Shown here one piece after another: positions 18,001 through 28,960 of a stretch of 64,000 nt of DNA. A model generated the notes under the pieces. That model ran no database searches. It had not been told where the DNA came from and worked only from the letters and a program-made list of their open reading frames with translations. The translations under genes were made by a program, and so were the position numbers. This DNA is from Kalymmatonema hyalinum WJT4-NPBG1 (GTDB lineage: Bacteria > Cyanobacteriota > Cyanobacteriia > Cyanobacteriales > Nostocaceae), in assembly GCA_019359075.1 (NCBI GenBank), contig JAHHIB010000005.1:1-64000 (forward strand), written 5' to 3'. The stretch's first letter is position 1, and each line of letters begins with the position of its first letter.

Positions 18001-18650
18001 TGCAATCCTGGTTGGCTACTGTTAAGAACGGGAATGGGTTGATTGGTTTTAGAGCCATTAGTATACTCGATGAAATCATCTTTATATGAAAATTCGTGCC
18101 CTGGTCCGTTCACCTGAATTTCTTTAGGATTTGCCCCAAATTGCAACCCCAGTGGAACGCTGATCGTTAATAGAGGGGGGGCACCAGGATTGGTTGCGCT
18201 AAATTCCGTACCATCGGCAAACTTCAGACTGCTCGCGGTACTACCAATAAACGAACCTCCAATATTTAACCGTGCATTCGGTCCAAAAACTATGCCATTG
18301 GGATTTATCAGGAATAAGTTAGCAGTGCCGTTAGCTCGGATTAAACCATCAATATTAGAGATTGACCCACCTGTTACACGGCTAATTATGTTCCCAATGT
18401 CAACCGCATTGTTAAAGAAAGCTTCGCTACCAGTGGTCACAGAAAACTCTTTGAAGCTGTGGAACAGATTAGTGCCTGCTTGAGTTCCGCCAGTGATATT
18501 TATGATATTACCAGAGGGTGTGACGATAGAATTATTCGGTAGAGTGGCATCGGGCGTAATTTGAGCAGAAGCGCAATGTGCACTCCAAATATACACACCA
18601 CCCATCGCGATTCCTAAGAGCCAACCCCAGCGAGCACCCAACTTGGACAT
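15030..18650 (-). CDS. TPS-type filamentous haemagglutinin (TpsA-like exoprotein)
   Basis: The 1206-residue protein has an N-terminal signal peptide (cleavage near CASAQ), then a haemagglutination-activity/TPS domain (residues about 30-300, with NLFHSFKEFSV, LFLINPNGIVFGPNARLNIGGS), which is the secretion signal recognised by a TpsB pore. Residues about 330-1030 form a right-handed beta-helix of degenerate repeats such as SGTGDAGTIRIDAKNVQ. The C-terminus carries the ITGRGGLPPSPNEPLSTDVL motif common in cyanobacterial members. It would be a surface or secreted adhesin. No TpsB partner is nearby. Near-identical DNA blocks inside it suggest recent expansion. Confidence 0.88.
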   Translation of the reverse strand: MSKLGARWGWLLGIAMGGVYIWSAHCASAQITPDATLPNNSIVTPSGNIINITGGTQAGTNLFHSFKEFSVTTGSEAFFNNAVDIGNIISRVTGGSISNIDGLIRANGTANLFLINPNGIVFGPNARLNIGGSFIGSTASSLKFADGTEFSATNPGAPPLLTISVPLGLQFGANPKEIQVNGPGHEFSYKDDFIEYTNGSKTNQPIPVLNSSQPGLQVSEGKTLALVGGNVSIEGGVLKSPAGRIEIGSVGSNGTVNLAPIEQGWKLDYQPGTSFADIGFSKNSFIGATGDGGGAIAVAGRNINITSESIVRADTVGDRNGQQISILGDAIDVDRSSIDANSFSSGNGGQIKLEANNITLKNNGGGGTQATASGSAGDITVIAKNSFVARDNGGLGSKTFGTGNGGAINIKANSFEVNNTGLSSNNYGAGNGGVINVEANSFVLTGKSGLTSITSSAGNAGVINIKANSFEVSGGSNLASTTSGAGNGGVINVEANSFVVRDQSQLGSTTSGAGKSGNISIKATDSLTVTNGAINANSSGTGDAGTISITAKNVQIEKNGSINSNASASGKSGDISIKATDSFTVTNGAITANSSGTGDAGTIRLNGGSFLLNSPNINVKSSGTGNPGTINITANNLQIENGILQSNTDNFSKAGNISIRAIDSFKVTDAGITANSSGTGDAGTIRIDAKNVQVERGGIDSIASNSGKSGNISITTDSFSLSDGGITAKSEGIGDAGTISFKVGGSFVLNKPNINLNSSRTGNPGTITIDANNVQISGGIINSDTNNSGKSGNISIRATDYFQVNGAGITANSSGTGDAGTIRIDANKVQISDGGIDSIASNSGKSGNISITTDSFSLSDGGITAKSEGIGDAGTISITAKNAQIERAGVSSNTQNTGKAGEINFNVADSFDLKSVSINTNTRGEANGGKISISAKKLQMEDASISSDANNIGRGGDIDLQIGNLLLLRRQDTQSSISTTATGSGNGGNITINVPNGFIVTVPNENSDISANAFSGDGGKITITSLSNFNIQQRSRDDLKRLLGTTESNQLKPENSLTNDITAFSLTSPTLEGQVTINTPDFDPSKGFVELPTLLAEISEVIDTSCAAFAEAEGSKFTITGRGGLPPSPNEPLSTDVLWTDTRTSAITTQPQAKKEPAGLPQSKPEAIKIVPATGWVFNGKGQVTLISHASNANGMGTPPASCPKR

Positions 18651-18783
18651 TGCACCCTCCAGTTTTTATGGTATTTGCACCAATACTCAGTAAATCACAA
18701 TTATGGGTTCAATTTTTATCTCAATTGTGCAAACAGTAACTTGGCTTCGGTACTTTTTGGTTGGTTGCTACTGGCACCCTATG

Positions 18784-18859
18784 TATAGCAGTCCTATTCT
18801 AAATGATCAAAAAACAAGAACCCCGACAACTTTTACGAAGTCGGGGTTCTAAATAGGAC
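18784..18859. terminator. terminator hairpin downstream of ccs1, embedded in a short inverted repeat
   Basis: AGAACCCCGAC (18817-18827) pairs with GTCGGGGTTCT (18840-18850). On the minus strand the stem is followed by TTGTTTTTTG, so it can end ccs1 transcription. An outer repeat, GTCCTATT / AATAGGAC, and the end sequence TATAGCAGTCC at 18784 show that the hairpin may belong to a MITE-like element. Confidence 0.65.
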
Positions 18860-18901
18860 AGAGGTCAAGATTGTGCTCCATTTACCTAAAAAACGTTGTA
18901 A

Positions 18902-20314
18902 TTAAGTGGAATGAGATTCTATCGCAACCACTTTCTCTTCATCTTTTGGCGCTAAACTTAACGTATCCAAAATCTCCAACATTTCTCGCTCAAAAGCAAC
19001 CTGTGCGCGATTCGTTTTCCCACCTACATATAGGCGACCATCTTTTTGCAATGCCCAAATTTGCGAGTGAGAGAAGTAACTCATCGTAACACCTAGCATG
19101 AGCAAGGCAAACCCTGTATAAACAATTGGTATTCCTGGATCAGCTTTAATCTGTAAGCCAGTACTGCCAACGACATCCAGAATTTTCAACGTTACACCAT
19201 TGACTTGGGTAGACATTCCAGCGCGAACAGTGTCAACCAGCTTGCCGGTAGCATCGTAAATTAACATCATTCCTTGCAAGTCTTTCGCCAGTAAAGAGAC
19301 ACCTTCAGTCAAATCTGGTTTAGTAGGAATCCAAGTTCCCCAAATGCGTCCATTACCGTTGGTGTTCAGTTGCGCCATTGGTAGTTGAAAAATTGGGCTG
19401 TTGTTTAGTTGGACTCGCACAGCAGAGATACCCCAATCAGTTTGGTAGAAAGTCACGCCATGATAACGTAGAGGACTGTTGACGAAAATCGTCTTGCGGT
19501 CAACTTCCTGTCCCTGATTGTCTAAGACAGACATATCTGAGTAGAACTGGTCAATTCCACCAGAAGGAGTGTAGTCAATCCAAAAGCGATTGACTCGCAC
19601 AGACCAATCTTTAGAAACTCGCGCTGCCCAAGGTCCCGCATCTACTATATTTTTTACTTGGAAGGTGTTACCACTGGCAACCATTTCCTGAGCCATAAAA
19701 CCAGTCATTGCTCCCCAAATCGACCCTAGGAGAATAGTCACGATACCCACATGAACGATAATCGGTCCGATGCGTCCGATAATGCCTTTGCGGGCGTAGA
19801 GAGTATCTTCTTTCTCTTGAAAAACTTTGTAGCGGCGATTTGGTAATAGTTGAGTGAGGGTTTGTAGAGAGGTTGCATGCAAAGTCTCTAGATCGAATTC
19901 CGCACTCAAAGCTAACTTTTGAAATTGGCGGGGTTCGTCGTAAAATTTCCACCGACGGGCAGCTTTTAAAGCTGGGAATTGACGAGTAAAGGTACAAGCA
20001 GTTAAGCTTGTGCCAAAAAAGATGAGTAATGCTAAAAACCACCAAGTTCGATAAACATGGTCTAAGCCCACTGTTAAGACGACTTTCCAGGTGAGAAAAC
20101 CAAATAAAGCCGGGTGTTCTGGGTAATTAGCTTGATAGAACGCTAGCGATTGACCTTGTTCAATGACGGTACCAGTGACGCTAAAGAGTGCAATGACTAA
20201 CAGCATCACAATTGCTAAGCGTAAATCGGTCAGCACGGGCAATAACTCTTTGCGCAATAACTGCCCAAATGCTGACCAGATAGATTGTTTGGAAACTGAA
20301 TTTTCTATAGTCAT
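18902..20314 (-). CDS. ccs1: cytochrome c biogenesis protein Ccs1/ResB
   Basis: Ccs1 (ResB) is the large partner of CcsA in system II cytochrome c maturation; it helps deliver haem to apocytochromes in the thylakoid lumen. The 470-residue protein has the ResB pattern: two N-terminal membrane segments ([26 protein letters not shown]), a third near [26 protein letters not shown], a large lumenal domain with [16 protein letters not shown], and a final membrane helix ([16 protein letters not shown]). It follows ccdA by 4 bp, forming an operon. Confidence 0.93.
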   Translation of the reverse strand: MTIENSVSKQSIWSAFGQLLRKELLPVLTDLRLAIVMLLVIALFSVTGTVIEQGQSLAFYQANYPEHPALFGFLTWKVVLTVGLDHVYRTWWFLALLIFFGTSLTACTFTRQFPALKAARRWKFYDEPRQFQKLALSAEFDLETLHATSLQTLTQLLPNRRYKVFQEKEDTLYARKGIIGRIGPIIVHVGIVTILLGSIWGAMTGFMAQEMVASGNTFQVKNIVDAGPWAARVSKDWSVRVNRFWIDYTPSGGIDQFYSDMSVLDNQGQEVDRKTIFVNSPLRYHGVTFYQTDWGISAVRVQLNNSPIFQLPMAQLNTNGNGRIWGTWIPTKPDLTEGVSLLAKDLQGMMLIYDATGKLVDTVRAGMSTQVNGVTLKILDVVGSTGLQIKADPGIPIVYTGFALLMLGVTMSYFSHSQIWALQKDGRLYVGGKTNRAQVAFEREMLEILDTLSLAPKDEEKVVAIESHST

Positions 20315-20318
20315 TTAG

Positions 20319-21059
20319 CTAAAAAGTTCCACTAGGAATCCGAGAAATTAAAGAAAGCACACCAAATCCTACCAACAAAGCACCGCTGACTGGGTTAATC
20401 CAACCAGACCAACGGCGCAATTCTAGCAATTTCTTAATTGAAGCTGTAAACGTACCTGCTAAAATTAATGGTGCAACATAACCTGCTGTATAGGAAATCA
20501 GCAAAACAGCGCCTAAAATTAAGTCTTGTGTATTGGCAACCCAACCAAGCAAACTCGCTAAGACAGGGGTACTGCAAGGTGAGGCGACGACACCAAAACT
20601 CAAACCAATCAAATATGCGCGCACTCCTTGGGGTAATTCTTGCGAAATCCACTCTGTACCGCCAAAAGAGGGCAGTTGCAACGGTAAAGCTTCGAGTAAA
20701 TTCAACCCCATAAGAATGGCAATAATACTGACAATAATTGGTAAACCAATTCCCACTTGACCGTAGACTTTTCCCACAAAAGCTGCTATAATACCAAGCG
20801 CTGCTAATGTAGTCGCCAATCCCAAAGCAAACCACGTTGACTGGGTAGCTGCTTGCAGACGATTTTTCGCTTCATAACCACCGATGTAGCCAATGGTAAT
20901 CGGTAACATGGAAAGCATACAGGGTGTCAGGCTAGTGAGCAATCCAGCTAAAAAAATGACGCCAATACTCAGCAAACTCAAGTGCGTGAGTTGGTTGGCG
21001 ACGAGGGCGTTAGCAAATTGTTCTAGTTCGTAAAGTCGGGTTTGCAGGGTTTCAAGCAT
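20319..21059 (-). CDS. ccdA: CcdA-type thiol-disulfide transport membrane protein
   Basis: CcdA passes reducing equivalents from stromal or cytoplasmic thioredoxin across the membrane to keep apocytochrome c haem-binding cysteines reduced. The protein has six membrane segments and the two conserved cysteines, in LTPCMLSMLP and VASPCSTPVLAS. The start at MLETLQTRLYELEQF (21059) is preferred over the longer frame from 21128. It is co-transcribed with ccs1, as in many cyanobacteria. Confidence 0.92.
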   Translation of the reverse strand: MLETLQTRLYELEQFANALVANQLTHLSLLSIGVIFLAGLLTSLTPCMLSMLPITIGYIGGYEAKNRLQAATQSTWFALGLATTLAALGIIAAFVGKVYGQVGIGLPIIVSIIAILMGLNLLEALPLQLPSFGGTEWISQELPQGVRAYLIGLSFGVVASPCSTPVLASLLGWVANTQDLILGAVLLISYTAGYVAPLILAGTFTASIKKLLELRRWSGWINPVSGALLVGFGVLSLISRIPSGTF

Positions 21060-21111
21060 GGGGACATCTAAAAGCAGGAAATGCTTACTATGGTTGAATT
21101 TTAGCTTAATT

Positions 21112-21570
21112 TTAGATTGAGCCTCCACGCGTTATGACACCTTTTGGCAACCCAAGCTGTTCTGGTCTGACAGGTTGACCATCCTGCACAAAATCAAAAC
21201 TCTTTTTCACCATTGGTCCGTGAAAGAACAATGTCTATGCTTCTTGACCATCTTTGATCCAGATGCAATGGTGTTTCTGTGCAGACCGGAAGATAATTGA
21301 CCCGGGTCCATACCACTTGACTCCGTTCTCAGTTTTCTCCCAGTAGCCACCTTTCAAAATAAGGCTGATGTTGAACCAGGGATGATTGTGGAGTACACCT
21401 TTATACCATTCCGGGCGATCCAAAATATGGTTAAGTGTGATGTTAAACCACCGATTTGCCGGAAACAAGATAAAGTGAGTATGCTGTCGAGCTTGTGTTT
21501 TTTCTAAATTGTTATAGGCTGTTAGGCAGGGTCGAGACTCAAGATACTTTTTAAACCATTTCTGAAGCAT
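21112..21570 (-). pseudogene. cupin-like protein interrupted by an in-frame TAG
   Basis: The open frame 21570-21235 encodes 111 residues of a cupin-like protein (VLHNHPWFNISLILKGGYWE, GPGSIIFRSAQKHHCIW). Directly after the TAG (21237-21235) the same frame continues for 40 codons (TLFFHGPMVKKSFDFVQDGQ...) to a stop at 21112. Related cupins often have a Trp at this point (EAWTLFFHGP), so TGG to TAG is the likely change. The HNHPW metal-ligand region is intact. Readthrough or a sequencing error remains possible. Confidence 0.6.
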
Positions 21571-21634
21571 AGTAGATATCTCCTGTCAAGGTTTTATGCC
21601 TTATTTGTAGCACATTAGGCGAATCTCACAATTG

Positions 21635-22282
21635 CTACAAGTTTGCTGACAACTTTTCGTTGGATTTTTTCACTTTGGATATCCAGCCTTTGTATGAATT
21701 TAAAATTTCTGAATAAGGAAGTGTGGTTTCAAAAATCAGATCAATGAGTGAAGGTGGAAAATATTTGGGAAAAAGTTGGTGCAGACTTTTGGCAAGAGAC
21801 TCCCTCAAGATAAACTCAATAAATAATCCCGTAGATGTGGGAAAAGCATAATCGCCAAGCTCGACTAAGGCAAGACCATCTGGCTGACGGCGTATGGTAA
21901 AGTGTGCGATCGCCTCAGCTAGATTGTCAGAATACTCGTCCAAATTAAGAGAGCGATCGCCAATTTTGTCCGCTCAAGTGTAGTCAGAGGTTTCTTTCTT
22001 GGTGTAAACCGCGCCTTGCCATTTTTTTGGTGAAAAATCGTTCCCCTCATCTCCACACTAATTGCTTTGACCGCTTCCTCCAAACCCTCAATTTTTCTCA
22101 AAGCACTCATTCCCCTTTCGTTTAGGGAGATAGGGTAAGTTCTGGATTGAGAATGAGACAATTCTCGGATCGCTGCGGCGTTCATAAATGCCAATTTGGT
22201 ATTTATCGCCACGACGCAACAAGTAGTGAGCAAGTAGGAGTCCGCTAGATCCAGCACCGATGATTGCGACTTTCTTAACCAT
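21635..22282 (-). pseudogene. FAD-dependent monooxygenase (kynurenine 3-monooxygenase-like), frameshifted and internally deleted
   Basis: Pieces in three frames make one gene: MVKKVAIIGAGSSGLLLAHY with the GxGxxG dinucleotide fold; SQSRTYPISLNERGMSALRK...LTTLERTKLAI; and LNLDEYSDNLAEAIAHFTIR...YKGWISKV at the C-terminus. The first frame change is near 22155. The second is at a HIP1 octamer (21953-21960), where a central part of roughly 250 residues is missing compared with the family's usual 450-500. It cannot make an active enzyme. Confidence 0.75.
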
Positions 22283-22300
22283 GATTTTTCCCAAACTCAA

Positions 22301-22641
22301 TCGTGCATTTGCTGTGTAGAGTCACAATTCAGCAAAGGTGCTAAAATCAACCGCATCTTTTAGGATACTTGCGGCGTTCCTCATCTCTATGGTAAAGATA
22401 CTCGCGTGCGTGATGTTTCAAGCTTTTGGTTGGACGCAGGCGTCGTTACGTCAACCAGCTTTTTGATATGAATTTACTGATATGAATTTACATATATGTC
22501 GCAACAAAAACCTCAATATTTTCTCTCCGTTGCTCTTGACTAGCGAAACCTCAAAAGCTTAATTGGCGTAGCATTACGTGCAGCTGAAGTTTGTAGTCCG
22601 CGTCTACGCCAATCCTGGATAGCATATTTTTTTATACAACA
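22301..22641. other. intergenic region with nothing recognised
   Basis: The gap between the broken monooxygenase and tonB contains short dispersed repeats (for example GGCGTAGCATTACGTGCAGC-like sequence near 22565) but no frame, RNA or hairpin that I can support. Confidence 0.4.
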
Positions 22642-24258
<1,617 letters not shown>

Positions 24259-24326
24259 AGTTTAATGCCACCCATTATCAGCAACTTAGGCAGATTAAAA
24301 CATTTACTAGCAAATGTCAATTAGGC

Positions 24327-24345
24327 GATCAAGATAATCACTTAC
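24327..24345. promoter_or_regulatory. possible Fur box between tonB and exbB
   Basis: GATCAAGATAATCACTTAC matches the 19-bp consensus GATAATGATAATCATTATC at 14 of 19 positions. It lies 69 bp upstream of the tonB start in the divergent tonB/exbB spacer, a sensible place for iron-dependent repression. No other binding site was evident in this roughly 300-bp gap. Confidence 0.4.
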
Positions 24346-24554
24346 GATATGTGGAGTGAAATGTGGCTTAAATCTAGTAGGTGTAGTAGTTTAGAAAAAA
24401 AATGGACAAAAAATGATGAATTGCTGCTTGTCAGAGATAGTTCATGTTTGACATCTATTTTCATTTCCTTTAATTTGTATTGAGAACTTATATCAGTTGT
24501 TTGCAGTAATCTGGTAATCTGACAAAATTAGTTAGTGGCTTGAGAGAATAGTAC

Positions 24555-25208
24555 ATGGGAATCACAAATCTGTTTGCGGCAGGCGGTGTGGTAATGTGGC
24601 CGCTGCTAGCTTTTTCTGTTCTAGCAGTTGCTTTGATTATCGAGCGTGTTAGATTTTGGGTGAAAATTAATACCCGTCAAAACCGCGTGGTGCGAGAGGT
24701 GCTGAACCTTTACCGTCTCAATAATGTTGTTGGTGCAATGGATAAACTACAGAAAAATGCAGATTTACCCATCGCACGGATTTTTCTGACTGCTTTAGAA
24801 CTAGAAGAACCAACTCCAGAAGAATTTCGCTTGGCATTGGAAAGTGAAGCGCAAGCCGAAATACCTTTGCTCAAGCGCTTTCAAAACATGTTCGATACAA
24901 TTATCTCTCTTGCACCACTATTGGGGCTTCTGGGAACTGTTTTAGGATTAATTGTTTCTTTTGCCTCTCTCAACATTGGTGATGTGGGAGGTACCAGAAC
25001 AGGGAATGTGACGGCTGGTATTAGTGAAGCGTTGGTTTCTACTGCATCAGGATTGGTTGTTGCTATTTTTGTACTCCTATTTGCCAATACATTCCGGGGA
25101 CTTTACCAGCGCCAAATTGCGCTCATTCAGGAGTACGGCGGACAGCTAGAATTACTTTATCGCCGTCGCTATGAAAGAGGAGACAAAGCTTATGCGTCTG
25201 CAAGATGA
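24555..25208 (+). CDS. exbB: MotA/TolQ/ExbB proton channel family protein
   Basis: ExbB forms the pentameric proton channel that energises TonB. The 217-residue protein has three membrane segments: one N-terminal (GGVVMWPLLAFSVLAVALII) and two in the conserved MotA/ExbB domain (PLLGLLGTVLGLIVSFASLN and the ISEALVSTASGLVVAIFVLL segment). Its last codons overlap exbD, so the two are translated as a unit. Confidence 0.93.
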   Translation: MGITNLFAAGGVVMWPLLAFSVLAVALIIERVRFWVKINTRQNRVVREVLNLYRLNNVVGAMDKLQKNADLPIARIFLTALELEEPTPEEFRLALESEAQAEIPLLKRFQNMFDTIISLAPLLGLLGTVLGLIVSFASLNIGDVGGTRTGNVTAGISEALVSTASGLVVAIFVLLFANTFRGLYQRQIALIQEYGGQLELLYRRRYERGDKAYASAR

Positions 25209-25596
25209 ACCAGACTTACCACCGCAGATTAATATCGTGCCGATGATTGACGTGATATTTGCGATTTTGACGTTTTTTATCATGTCAACACTGTTTTTAA
25301 CACGGTCAGAGGGTTTACCAGTCAACTTGCCGAAAGCGGCGACAGCACAAACAGAACAACGCCCAGCACAAGCCACTGTCACAATCGATAAGAGTGGGAA
25401 AATATTCTTGGATAAGCAGGTAATTAGTCTAGAACAGTTGGAAAACGGTGTGCGGCAAAAGGTACAGCCACAGCAGCCGATGATGGTTGTGATAAATGCA
25501 GATGAAGGGGTGAATCACGGTCAAGTCGTAGCAGTGATGGATCTAGTACGGCGAGTGGAGGGAGCAAAATTAGCGATCGCCACCCAAAAACCATAG
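25192..25596 (+). CDS. exbD: ExbD/TolR biopolymer transport protein
   Basis: ExbD has one membrane helix and a periplasmic domain that couples the ExbB channel to TonB. The N-terminus DLPPQINIVPMIDVIFAILT carries the conserved membrane Asp (in PMIDV) needed for proton flow. The start at 25192 is chosen because AAGAGGAG lies 8-16 bases upstream; an ATG at 25171 has no such site. It overlaps the end of exbB by 17 bases. Confidence 0.92.
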   Translation: MRLQDEPDLPPQINIVPMIDVIFAILTFFIMSTLFLTRSEGLPVNLPKAATAQTEQRPAQATVTIDKSGKIFLDKQVISLEQLENGVRQKVQPQQPMMVVINADEGVNHGQVVAVMDLVRRVEGAKLAIATQKP

Positions 25597-25716
25597 TCAT
25601 TCGTAATTTGTAATTTATTCACACTAAGGTGCGTTAGGCGCAGATGACTTGTAATTCTTTACACACTTTTGTGCGCTGTAACGCATCATTATAAAATGAG
25701 TGTGTTAATATTCCAG

Positions 25717-26090
25717 CTATTTTTCTGACTGAAATTGCGATAATAACCAAGCAATAACTTGACTTTGGTCTGTTTGACGAGTAAGCCGAAAAGCTTCGTT
25801 TAATAAAGAAATTGCTAATCCTGGTAAGACTTGAGATTGAGTTATCCGCCTACTACCACCATTTTCTATCGCAAAAGCGATAACTTGGACATTTTGGACA
25901 TCGACAATCCAATATTCAGCGACTGCTAAATCCTCATAAAGTAGCCGTTTTTCGCCTTTATCATCCGCCAGTGAGGAGTTCGCAACCTCTATGACTAAGT
26001 TTGGGGATTATGTGCGCATTACCTGGCTGTACTGCGCATATCATCCCAAGTTCAAGGCAGGCGTGGCTTGGTACGGGTACTAAATCGAAT
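25717..26090 (-). pseudogene. Uma2-family endonuclease-like gene (DUF820), truncated and frameshifted
   Basis: The minus strand gives PNLVIEVANSSLADDKGEKR, LAVAEYWIVDVQNVQVIAF and a C-terminal QVIAWLLSQFQSEK, the C-terminal half of Uma2 domain proteins (the IEV...AEYW core). A second frame immediately upstream (LGMICAVQPGNAHII) continues the homology, so there is a frameshift near 26015. The 5' half is lost; the remnant overlaps the 3' end of the cysA-like gene. Confidence 0.75.
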
Positions 26091-27096
26091 AATAAAGCGG
26101 GAAGGACTTCGCATCCTTGGGCTTGACATACACCTTTTGTTGCGGTTCCAACTTTAACTCGTCAAAGCGATCGCGTGTCAAATGGGCTGTGACCATTTGT
26201 CCGTCATCTAAGGTCAACTCCACTTGCACTTCCCAACCTAGATTTATCAAGCGACTGACCCTAGCTGGTACCGTAGCTCCGTTGGCGGTCGTTTCCACGA
26301 TGACGTCTTGTGGACGCAAAAATGTCTCTGGATGTGCAGAATCGAACCCATTACTCTGGAAAATCTTCGCTGTGCTGGGCAGCACATTGACAGGTCCAAT
26401 AAAACTCATGACAAATGCTGTCGCTGGATGATCGTAAATTTCTGCAGGCGTGCCTATTTGTTCCACGCCCCCTTTATTCATCACCACGACTTGATCGGAG
26501 ACTTCCATCGCTTCTTCTTGGTCGTGGGTGACGAAAACTGTGGTAACATGAACTTCATCATGGAGGTGGCGTAACCATGCCCGTAAATCTTTACGGACTT
26601 TGGCATCGAGTGCGCCAAAGGGTTCATCCAACAGTAATACCTCGGGTTCTACTGCCAGTGACCGTGCTAATGCTACCCGTTGGCGTTGACCGCCGGAAAG
26701 CTGTGATGGGTAGCGATTACCCAGTCCACGTAGTTGCACTAAATCCAGTAATTCTTCGACTCGCTCTTTGACTTTTGTTTTTGTTGCTTTGCGAATCTCT
26801 AAGCCAAAGGCTATGTTTTGCCTTACAGTCAGATGCTTAAATAGGGCATAGTGCTGGAACACAAACCCAATGTTCCGCTCTTGCACGCTTTGATATGTAG
26901 CATCCTTGCCAGTCAGCAAAATTCTGCCGCTATCTGGCAACTCCAAACCTGCAATCAGCCGTAGCAGGGTAGACTTTCCCGAACCTGACGGTCCAAGCAA
27001 CGCTACCAGTGAGCCACTTTCAACTTCTAGGCTGACCTGATCGACTGCTTTAAAACTGCCAAACTGTTTGGATACGTTCTCAACGACTATGCCCAC
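26080..27096 (-). CDS. cysA: sulfate/thiosulfate-type ABC transporter ATP-binding protein
   Basis: The 338-residue ATPase has Walker [10 protein letters not shown] (35-43), the Q-loop VFQHYALF, signature [10 protein letters not shown], Walker [14 protein letters not shown] and the H-loop [20 protein letters not shown], followed by a C-terminal regulatory TOBE-like domain (about 240-338). This matches CysA. It stands alone: no permease or binding-protein gene is adjacent, so it must work with subunits encoded elsewhere. The 3' end overlaps a Uma2 remnant. Confidence 0.85.
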   Translation of the reverse strand: MGIVVENVSKQFGSFKAVDQVSLEVESGSLVALLGPSGSGKSTLLRLIAGLELPDSGRILLTGKDATYQSVQERNIGFVFQHYALFKHLTVRQNIAFGLEIRKATKTKVKERVEELLDLVQLRGLGNRYPSQLSGGQRQRVALARSLAVEPEVLLLDEPFGALDAKVRKDLRAWLRHLHDEVHVTTVFVTHDQEEAMEVSDQVVVMNKGGVEQIGTPAEIYDHPATAFVMSFIGPVNVLPSTAKIFQSNGFDSAHPETFLRPQDVIVETTANGATVPARVSRLINLGWEVQVELTLDDGQMVTAHLTRDRFDELKLEPQQKVYVKPKDAKSFPLYYSI

Positions 27097-27356
27097 CGCT
27101 ACAGCACCTCTGCAACTAATCTACGGATCTTTGATCAGATTAAAGTGTATTACGTATACTATACATGATGTTACCTTTGAGGGAAAAAAATTAGTTTCAG
27201 TCTCAACCGCTTCATTCTTAACTTGACACAGCCCTACACTCTTGCGAAATATTAAGGAATATTGCGTTTCTATCAAATCTGGAAACTAGAGCGCGGCATC
27301 AGCCAAAAGTCCGTGATACGATGCTTTCGGTAAATGTCAAGATTGGGAGAAGACCT

Positions 27357-28577
27357 TTGACACTACGGGTTGCTGTTGTTGGGTCGGGTCCAGCTGGTTC
27401 ATCTGCCGCAGAAACTCTCTGCAAAGCTGGAATTGAAACCTACCTGTTTGAACGCAAGCTAGACAATGCCAAGCCTTGTGGGGGTGCAATTCCCCTGTGC
27501 ATGGTGAGTGAGTTTGACCTGCCGCAGAATATTATCGATCGCCAAGTGCGGAAGATGAAAATGATTTCGCCCTCGAATCGTGAGGTTGACATCAATTTAG
27601 AAAAACAAGACGAATATATAGGAATGTGCCGCCGTGAGGTGCTGGATGGTTACCTGCGCGATCGTGCGGCAAAATTGGGCGCAAATTTAATTAATGCCAC
27701 CGTTCATAAACTCGATATTCCCACCAACAATACAGATCCCTATACCATTCATTATGTAGACCACACAGAAGGCGGTGCCCAAGGTATTGCCAAAACCCTG
27801 AAAGTCGATATGATCATCGGGGCTGATGGGGCAAATTCCCGCATTGCTAAGGAAATGGATGCTGGGGATTACAACTATGCGATCGCTTTCCAAGAGCGCA
27901 TTCGCCTGCCTAAAGATAAAATGGTTTACTACGAAGACCTCGCCGAAATGTACGTCGGCGACGATGTGTCTCCAGATTTCTACGCTTGGGTTTTCCCCAA
28001 ATACGACCACGTCGCAGTAGGCACTGGTACGATGCACGTTAACAAAGCTAGCATCAAACAATTGCAAGCTGGTATCCGCGCCCGTGCAGCCCGCAAGCTG
28101 ATTGGCGGTCAAATTATCAAAGTAGAAGCACACCCGATTCCCGAACATCCGCGTCCCCGTCGCGTTGTTGGGAGAATAGCTTTGGTGGGTGATGCTGCTG
28201 GCTATGTCACCAAGTCCTCTGGTGAAGGCATTTACTTTGCTGCCAAATCAGGACGGATGTGTGCCGAAACAATTGTAGAAATGTCGAATGGCGGTAGCCG
28301 CATTCCTACAGAAGCTGACCTCAAGGTGTATATTAAGCGCTGGGATCGCAAATACGGGCTGACCTACAAAGTACTGGATCTCCTGCAATCCGTATTTTAC
28401 CGTTCTGACGCCACCCGCGAAGCTTTTGTGGAAATGTGCGCTGACCTGGACGTCCAACGGCTGACTTTTGATAGCTATCTCTACAAGACAGTTGTGCCAG
28501 CGAATCCCATCACTCAACTGAAAATTACTGCCAAGACTATTGGTAGCTTACTTCGCGGTAACGCCCTTGCTCCCTAG
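27357..28577 (+). CDS. chlP: geranylgeranyl reductase
   Basis: ChlP reduces the geranylgeranyl chain to phytyl for chlorophyll and tocopherol. The protein has an N-terminal FAD fold (LRVAVVGSGPAGSSAAETLC), the family motif DNAKPCGGAIPLCMVSEFDL, a second nucleotide region (MIIGADGANSRIAKEM) and VGDAAGYVTKSSGEGIYFA. The TTG at 27357 gives the usual start (406 residues); the frame opens at 27321 with 12 unconserved residues. It acts at the thylakoid membrane. Confidence 0.95.
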   Translation: MTLRVAVVGSGPAGSSAAETLCKAGIETYLFERKLDNAKPCGGAIPLCMVSEFDLPQNIIDRQVRKMKMISPSNREVDINLEKQDEYIGMCRREVLDGYLRDRAAKLGANLINATVHKLDIPTNNTDPYTIHYVDHTEGGAQGIAKTLKVDMIIGADGANSRIAKEMDAGDYNYAIAFQERIRLPKDKMVYYEDLAEMYVGDDVSPDFYAWVFPKYDHVAVGTGTMHVNKASIKQLQAGIRARAARKLIGGQIIKVEAHPIPEHPRPRRVVGRIALVGDAAGYVTKSSGEGIYFAAKSGRMCAETIVEMSNGGSRIPTEADLKVYIKRWDRKYGLTYKVLDLLQSVFYRSDATREAFVEMCADLDVQRLTFDSYLYKTVVPANPITQLKITAKTIGSLLRGNALAP

Positions 28578-28632
28578 AAGGGACACGAAGAGGTGGGGAA
28601 GTTTAAAAAAAACTTTGTACCTCCTCAGTTTA

Positions 28633-28691
28633 ACAGTCAATAACTCACGACTATAGGTGTACTCAGCTTAGTCGTGGGTTATTGACTGTTA
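28633..28691 (+). terminator. 22-bp hairpin downstream of chlP
   Basis: 28633-28654 pairs with 28670-28691 over 22 positions (21 Watson-Crick plus one G-U), with a 15-nt loop. It begins 56 bp after the chlP stop. The sequence after the stem is only moderately T-rich, so it may terminate or protect the transcript. The remaining gap to 28960 is AT-rich promoter-like DNA for the next gene. Confidence 0.6.
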
Positions 28692-28960
28692 TATGTGCAT
28701 TTTGCTTTGTTTTTCTGACAAAAAAGTCATGTATTAAGTTTAGGTTAACCTTTAAATAACACTAAATATTCTGTGAAACCCTTATAATAATAGCGTTATG
28801 AACAATCTAAAAAGAGAGTTGCTTTGATAAGAATTTACAAAGTCTATATAAAGATTTCATGAAAATTCGATTAATTTATTGGCAACTTTTCCGTGGATTT
28901 ACTAAGGTGGACGGGATACCAACTTGAGACAAGCTCCTGAATAGGAGTAAAAGCCTAGCT

